Assembly: GCA_018105865.1 (NCBI GenBank)
Contig: CM030861.1
Coordinates: forward strand, 2,732,984-2,796,983
Source: Metaphire vulgaris
Taxonomy: Eukaryota; Annelida; Clitellata; Crassiclitellata; Megascolecidae
Direction of reading: 5' to 3'
DNA: 64,000 nt
Shown here in pieces: positions 59,296 through 64,000 of the stretch. Numbering within the stretch: the stretch's first letter is position 1; every line of letters begins with the position of its first letter. The translations under genes were made by a program, and so were the position numbers. Below the pieces are notes generated by a model. The model was not told the origin of the DNA and searched no databases. It saw nothing but the letters and a program-made list of their open reading frames with translations.

Positions 59296-59569
59296 CTCGC
59301 CAACGCAGTACCGTTTCGAAGGCCTCTAGAATGTCAGTCGTACTCTTCCGTTGCTCCTCAGTCAACGTCATCGACTCGAAAGTGACGTATGCGTCGGATC
59401 CAATGCAGGCTAGGAGAGTCGCAGCCTGAACTTCTGCAGTTTCTCCAGACACTTTCGCAGCGATACAAAAATTTTTCCATTGGCCCTGGAATCGACGGAA
59501 CTCCACACATAAGTTCGCCGCATTCAGATCCAGTTTCTCCGGCAGAGGAATGTTCGATCTGGTCGCCAT
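59288..59569 (-). CDS. gag: Gag N-terminal part (frame A)
   Basis: A 93-codon open frame starting MATRSNIPLPEKLDLN, with FRRFQGQWKNFCIA and ATLLACIGSDAYVTFESMTL, typical of the capsid start of Mag/K02A2.6-type gypsy elements. It ends at a stop because of a one-base frame change around 59300; the capsid reading continues in the next frame. Confidence 0.75.
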   Translation of the reverse strand: MATRSNIPLPEKLDLNAANLCVEFRRFQGQWKNFCIAAKVSGETAEVQAATLLACIGSDAYVTFESMTLTEEQRKSTTDILEAFETVLRWRVE

Positions 59570-59635
59570 AGTAACTAATGTTCACTTTTTTTTATTAAAC
59601 GCAAAGCTGTGAGTTCGTTTCCGCTGATGACACCA

Positions 59636-59856
59636 TGTGGCGTTTCCTAACGCCTATAACTATGATCAACACAGATGTATTATAACTTCATATATTAATT
59701 ATTAATGTTCGTATCCAGGACGCAACGGAGTGAGAGTCTTCGACTGTGTGAGAGCGACTGACGCTGAAACTAGTACTCTATAGAATATATAATGTAAGAC
59801 TATCGCAGCTACGCTATTGGTTGAGGCGTGGCTTGTAAGTGTCCAATCACGCCACA
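59636..59856 (-). repeat. 5' LTR (right copy)
   Basis: Complete LTR with TGTGGCG..CGCCACA termini. It carries the promoter side for the minus-strand element, next to the TGGTGTCA primer-binding site (59635 and below). Confidence 0.9.
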
Positions 59857-60404
59857 AAGTACAAGACTGGACTACTGTAATTATTGTAATAGCTTGTTAG
59901 CACAAATCAGCAACACACAAATTCAGCGCCTTCAGGCGGTGCAGAATGCTGCAGCCCACCTTTTAACAGACACAAAGAGGAACCAGCACATCACACCGGT
60001 TCTACGTGAATTGCTTTGGATTCCGATCAAGCAGAGACTGATTTTCAAGATCATTTCCCTCGTGGATAAGTGTCTCCGAGGAGAGGCACTGGAATACTTT
60101 TCCTGTGAATGTAAGCAGTTGAGGTCGATGCTCAGACCGTTTGGACTCAGATCAGATAACACAAGATCTTTGGTCACTACTCGAACCAGCACAAAGATTG
60201 GTGATCGTTCATTTAGGACGTTAGGGCCTTACTACTGGAATGCTCTCCCAGCGGAGCTACGGGACAATACCACCTCTCGAGACGTTTTCCTTTCAAGACT
60301 TAAAACATTATTCTTTGACCAATCAGCAGCGGCATTTGTGCTAACTCGATAAGTGCGCCTATTAAAGGAACAATCTAATCTATCTAATCTAATCTAACTT
60401 AGCC

Positions 60405-60530
60405 TGATTTAAAGTGGCTTAGAAGGCATTACTGCCTGTGTGAAAGCCACTATGGGCACTAATGGGGCTTGAATCCGCTCCGTCAGCCTGACGCTCCAGC
60501 ACGTTACCCACTCTGCCATCTTCCGCCCCC
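60405..60530 (-). mobile_element. SINE with tRNA-like head and 3' hairpin
   Basis: Minus-strand head GATGGCAGAGTGGGTAACG (A-box-like), a B-box-like GCGGATTCAAGCCCC, then hairpin AGTGGCTT/AAGCCACT with inner GGCA/TGCC (60413-60451). Adjacent to the LINE 3' end at 60392. Confidence 0.75.
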
Positions 60531-60754
60531 TCTAACGATTTTTGTCAAAGCAATTTGCAAACGCTGGTCAATCACAAAAGCGTCTGCAGGCGGTCTTTGG
60601 AGGAGACAAGCCCATCGATTGAAATTTCGGGCCTCTGGGCAGAGCAGTCACAGGCTCCTAAAACTTTGTGAAACCTTATATTAGTTAAATTATAATGTCC
60701 TCAGAAAGAGTTCGACGCTTTTCCAAAAATGTGCAAAAAGTGGTGATGACTTTA

Positions 60755-61203
60755 GTTGCTTGTCAGACTGCTCAAGAGTCAAGACCTTAAAATACAACAC
60801 GCATTGACGCAAATTGTGACGCAATGCCTTACTTCAGTTGCGGCCCCCGCACCCATCGCAACTGCTTCCACTATCGCCATTTCAATAGTTCATTCTGTTA
60901 GAATACTGCAACTCAGTGACTCACTGTTTCACAATCATCCAAAAGCTTCCATATGTATAAACACCAATCGATTTAAAATGCTTTAGCTCGTGCAGTTACA
61001 AAATCGCCAAAATTCTGCCATATCACACCATTACTCAAATATCTACAATGTAAATATGTAATGTAATGCAATGAAGCATTTGTATAGCGCCGCTTTATTT
61101 CTAAGCTAATGGGCTAAAATAAACATCGTCGATCCCCGAGGATTAGTCGTGTGTCACTGGCTGAAAATAGCAGAACGCATTAAATATAAAATCATATTGA
61201 TGA
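60755..61203 (+). mobile_element. Decayed CR1-like LINE fragment
   Basis: TASTIAISIVHS, HNHPKASI, ARAVTKSPKFCHI-like and, after a small insert at ~61045-61150, LKIAERIKYKI read in broken frames, matching the copy at 11935-12950. It continues beyond the hAT element at 62772. Confidence 0.7.
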
Positions 61204-61429
61204 CTCAGAACTAGAGGTGGGTCGATTAATCGAAATCGTAATCGAAATCGCGATTTTTGGAAAAATCGTAATCGTAATCGACACGATTATTAAATAAATC
61301 GAAATAATCGATAATCGTCGAAAAAATAATCGAAATCGCGATTATTTTTCGATTATTCCCGTAAGTTATATTATACAATATTTTCGATTCAAAGAAAGAT
61401 CAATTTACCGTTGATTATCAGATTTTCAT

Positions 61430-62640
61430 TGAAAATGGATTCAACTGCGTATAAAGACAGGCACCATCTTTCTGGATTTGACAGCAGCTTTCGATGCGGT
61501 GTGGCATGCGGGTTTAATGTACAAACTCTCGCTCAATTTGCCACCCTGGTTCTGTCAACTTGTGGAATTACTCATCTCTGACAGACGGTTCTTAGTTCAC
61601 TTGGGAGATGTCAGCTCCTGGAGACGTCAGCGAAACGGTCTAACACAGTGTTCAGTTCTAGCACCTATGTTATTCAATGTGTAGGCTTATAGGCCTACAC
61701 ACGACTTACCGGATACCATAGGTAGGAAGTTTGGATACGCTGACGATATCGGTCTTGCCACCCAGGCTCGATCCTTTAAGGAGATTGAAGACCAGGGTTA
61801 TTTCTAGGATTGTGAATTGGGGTGGGGTGTCGAGAAAATCTGGGGTGTGTTTATTTCTAGGATTGTAGGATTGTGAATTTGGGGGTGTCGGGAAAATCTG
61901 GGGGTGTCGAAATTTGGAAGTCTCTACCGAAAAAGGCTGACAAGCAAAAAACCTTATAGAGACTCACAAAAAGTCTGACAAGCAAAAAAGTCATCCGAGG
62001 ATAAAAGTTGTGGGGTGTATTTCCCATTTGGGGGCAGGCCCTTTCAGAGGCTGAAGGAGGCCCAGGCTATTTGGAATTTCTAGGCCTCTCCTAGCCTTCC
62101 CAACAATTAAAATGTTGACAAGCGAAAAAAGGTAATCACCAATTTTGAGGACCGCAGAATACCTTCCTAGCTTTCCCAAAATCCCAAAATTGTCGACAAG
62201 CAAAAAAGGTCATCACCAATTTTGAGGACCGCAGAATACCTTCCTAGCTTTCCCAAAATCCCAAAATTGTCGACAAGCAAAAAAGGTCATCACCAAATTG
62301 TGAGTCCCCTTCTAGTAGTAGCTATTTAGCTTTCTAGCTCTCTCAGAATTCTAGACAAGGAAACCAAGGGAGGCCCCCAAATGATGGAGGCCCGGGCCGA
62401 ATGGCCCTCCTGGTCCCCCTCTGAATGGGCCTGTTTGAGAGTGTTCGGGGCTAATCAATATGCATTCTGTATGCATACCATTGTGACATTACCAAATTTT
62501 AGGGGGTGTCGACCTCAAATTGGGGTGTTGGAGGGTGTTAGGGGTGTAGAAATATCCCTGTTGAAGACCAACTGAACATCGATACACAGAGGATTGCGAA
62601 TACTGTAAAATATGGCGGGAAAGCCAGTTTCTAAAGGTAC
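61430..62640 (+). mobile_element. LINE RT fragment inside the hAT element, itself interrupted
   Basis: Segments 61430-61792 and 62561-62640. Reads FLDLTAAFDAVWHAGLMYKL (RT motif A), LVELLISDRRFLVHLGD, RNGLTQCSVLAPMLFNV (Q-G-S-x-L-A-P motif B region) and, after one stop, FGYADDIGLATQ (motif C, YADD). RT of the CR1/jockey type. Confidence 0.8.
61793..62560. mobile_element. hAT-like MITE (CAGGGTTATTTCTAG ends), 768 bp
   Basis: Ends CAGGGTTATTTCTAG and GTAGAAATATCCCTG with perfect 8-bp duplication TTGAAGAC (61785-61792, 62561-62568). Internal direct repeat of ~90 bp (TTGTCGACAAGCAAAAAAGG, CACCAATTTTGAGGACCGCA) around 62110-62290. Confidence 0.88.
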
Positions 62641-62829
62641 TGTGAAATAATCGAAATCGAAATCGCGATTATATAAAAAACCGTAATCGTAATCGAAATC
62701 GTAATCGTGAAAAATAATCGAAAATAATCGTAATCGTAATCGGAAAAATAATCGTAATCGACCCAGCTCTACTCAGAACTCACTTCATGCACCAAAACCA
62801 GTCTTACGAAATCTAATACAGTAATAAAA

Positions 62830-63250
62830 GTAAAGTAAAGTAAAATCTCGTGGATTTCTATAGCGCCTTGGAAAGCAGCACAAACAGTAGCTGCTTATTC
62901 TTAGGCGCTCAGCCTCTCTTAAAATAGCCATAGGAAAGGTGCCGGATCAGCCAGGCAATGGTCAATATCCGAAGGGCAGTGAGGCTAGGTTGTTACAGCT
63001 ATGGCGGAAATGATTTAAGAAACAGGAAGGATTTAAGCTTAGACCTGAAGACTTGAGGAGATAGTGCGGGAATTATAGGAAATGAGGAATCAGATTTTAT
63101 TGTTTTAAAGTGTCCAAGTGTGCGAAGGGAAGCTGGGATCGAGTTCCAGAGTTCAGGTGCAGCATATGAGAAGGCACGGTTGCAAATTTTCAGGGATGAC
63201 TGATTTAGCGGGCGTGACAGAGTGAGATGAGATGACGAGCGTAATACTGT
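62830..63250 (-). mobile_element. CR1-like LINE 3' end, minus orientation
   Basis: Reversed tail AAGTAAAGTAAAATCTCGTGG, 3' UTR, then minus-strand SSSHLTLSRPLNQSSLKICN, AFSYAAPELWNSIPASLR and IPALSPQVFRSKLKSF. Close to the 7485 copy and possibly among the youngest. Confidence 0.82.
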
Positions 63251-63252
63251 AA

Positions 63253-63554
63253 AGGGGTCGTGCCCGGTCGTCCATAAATGACGTAACGCGATTTTGGCAC
63301 CTTTTTGACCTTTTCCCCTACGTAACGCGACGTAACAAAAAGCCAGACCCCCTAAAATATGACGTAACAACGGGCCGACCCCCTCGTCTTCCTTGTATTT
63401 TCCCTCTCCAAAACAAAAGAAAAAAGGTCGTCACTTAAAAATGTTGTGTTGCGTTACGTCACATTTACGGAACCCCCTCCCCCTCATCACACTTCGTAAC
63501 AAATGTCCGGACCCCCTTCCCCTAGGCTCGTTACGTCATTTATGGACGACCCCT
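63253..63554. mobile_element. Palindromic MITE AGGGGTCGT..ACGACCCCT
   Basis: Ends AGGGGTCGT and ACGACCCCT; inside them GGTCGTCCATAAATGACGTA and TTACGTCATTTATGGACGAC face each other, with several internal CGTAACGCGACGTAAC-like repeats. The target duplication is not clear. It interrupts the LINE ending at 63250. Confidence 0.7.
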
Positions 63555-63559
63555 AACAC

Positions 63560-63940
63560 AGCATCCTCGATACACTCGATCTTCTATAAATAAACCTACA
63601 ACAGACGGACAGGATATAATATCAGGCCAGACAACCATGGTCAACCAGGTGACAGCCTATATTGGATAAGCCAGAACCGTAAAGTGGATGGGTTTCTAAA
63701 CTTATTCTACAATTTGATAGTGAATTTGTAGTGCGCACATACTGAGACAAATTTGGAATAGCACAGACCTACTTTCTACATACAGTAGTAGAAGTGGTGC
63801 CATGGAAGTTTATGATTGAATAAAATAGCGCTATACTTATTTTTGATGTCTGATATGATTGATATCCAATGCTTCCGGCGTTTGCATAATCGGAGTCTGT
63901 TAACTCTGTTTAATGTTTTAAATCGTTTAATTTTCTAGAA
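63560..63940. other. Upstream region of PAK1IP1-like gene
   Basis: No repeat or exon identified. TTTAATTTTCTAG just before the ATG looks like a splice acceptor, so a 5' UTR exon may lie upstream. Confidence 0.4.
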
Positions 63941-64000
63941 ATGGAAATAATCGTTGGGACCGTGGAAGAGCTTTTGTTGGGATATAAACTGATTCACGAA
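63941..64000 (+). CDS. PAK1IP1: Probable PAK1-interacting protein 1 (PAK1IP1/Mak11), first 20 codons
   Basis: MEIIVGTVEELLLGYKLIHE runs open to the window end. It resembles the N terminus of PAK1IP1, a nucleolar WD-repeat protein of 60S ribosome assembly (vertebrate form MELVAGCYEQVLFGF.. as I recall it), sharing ME.-.G-.-E-.L-.G. The WD repeats would follow outside the window. Only 20 residues are available, so this is a tentative call. Confidence 0.5.
   Translation, partial: MEIIVGTVEELLLGYKLIHE

Larger units (their letters stand above)
55125..59856 (-). mobile_element. Ty3/gypsy-type LTR retrotransposon, young insertion
   Basis: Two 221-bp LTRs (55125-55345 and 59636-59856) flank gag and pol on the minus strand. 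Order is protease, RT, RNase H, integrase, as in Ty3/gypsy and unlike copia. On the minus strand the LTR starts TGTGGCGTGATTGG and ends AACGCCACA. Next to the 5' LTR is a primer-binding site starting TGGTGTCA, like the 3' end of tRNA-Leu for the first eight bases. Next to the 3' LTR is a purine tract GGGAAGAGA. There is no env. It is inserted in the LINE at 53650-60392. Confidence 0.92.
53650..60392 (+). mobile_element. CR1-like LINE split by a hAT and an LTR retrotransposon
   Basis: Segments at 53650-53945, 54892-55105 and 59857-60392 read as one LINE protein end: YGVPQGSILGPLLF and YYADDLFIS (RT motif C, ADD), then VQNLGVMFGENLTMVQHVNK and ELRKLRSIIPPL, then RLDYCNYCNSLLAQI, QAVQNAAAHLLT, ITPVLRELLWIP and TLGPYYWNALPAELR. 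The 3' UTR ends in ATCTAATCTATCTAATC repeats. A stop follows the ADD region, so this copy is dead. Confidence 0.88.
61212..62771. mobile_element. hAT element family D (TAGAGGTGGGTCGATT ends) with nested inserts
   Basis: Ends TAGAGGTGGGTCGATTAATC and TCGACCCAGCTCTA with perfect 8-bp duplication CTCAGAAC (61204-61211, 62772-62779). AATCG-rich subterminal repeats fill ~170 bp left and ~130 bp right. The centre holds an RT fragment with another hAT MITE in it. Confidence 0.88.

Noticed and set aside
58825..59385. Plus-strand frame of 186 codons inside the LTR element
   Set aside because: Antisense shadow of gag; no motifs.

Overview
This is intron-rich, AT-rich animal DNA, not prokaryotic. An interferon regulatory factor (IRF) gene, spliced exons of conserved animal genes, one nuclear tRNA, and heavy loads of LINEs, SINEs and hAT MITEs point to a non-vertebrate metazoan. 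IRF genes are absent from the best-known ecdysozoans, so an echinoderm, hemichordate, lophotrochozoan or similar marine invertebrate is the best inference. I cannot name the species.

Four host protein genes can be read by exon homology and in-phase splice sites. (1) 1-1690, minus strand: the first three coding exons of the giant HECT E3 ligase HUWE1, running off the left edge, with a possible promoter and untranslated first exon near 6.8-6.9 kb. (2) 13102-18240, plus: a complete three-exon PRA1 family protein 3 (ARL6IP5/PRAF3), 178 aa. (3) 43457-52624, plus: a complete eight-exon IRF gene of the IRF1/2 type, 390 aa, with an unusual ~90-residue basic and glycine-rich extension before the DNA-binding domain. 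(4) 63941-64000, plus: the first 20 codons of a probable PAK1IP1 (WD-repeat ribosome-biogenesis factor), cut by the right edge. A tRNA-Ile(AAT) gene lies at 26611-26684.

Most of the rest is mobile DNA. 2.1-3.1 kb: a hAT MITE split by a LINE. 7.0-12.95 kb: a cluster of CR1-like LINE 3' ends, one split by a 2-kb piggyBac-like element that itself carries a hAT MITE. 15.3-16.1 kb: a mariner relic in PRAF3 intron 1. 20-44 kb: no protein gene recognised; many short hAT MITEs of at least three TIR families (CAGTGGCGGCTCCA, CAGTGGCGTAGCC, CAGGCCCGCCG), a 39-bp minisatellite, a hAT relic with purine-rich arrays, and long TAA, TG, GA and TAG microsatellites. 49.4-50.1 kb: a deleted PIF/Harbinger transposon inside the IRF gene. 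52.9-60.4 kb: two LINEs; one is split by a hAT element and by a young Ty3/gypsy-type LTR retrotransposon (55125-59856) with identical LTRs. 60.7-63.25 kb: a nest of LINE, hAT, RT fragment and another hAT MITE.

The most interesting pattern is a recurrent hairpin shared by the 3' end of a LINE (52928-53467) and the 3' part of a tRNA-like-headed SINE that ends in TAA repeats. Its two stems covary between copies, which suggests a conserved RNA structure used by the LINE reverse transcriptase and borrowed by the SINE. All calls rest on reading the sequence and on recalled family features; no database search was run.
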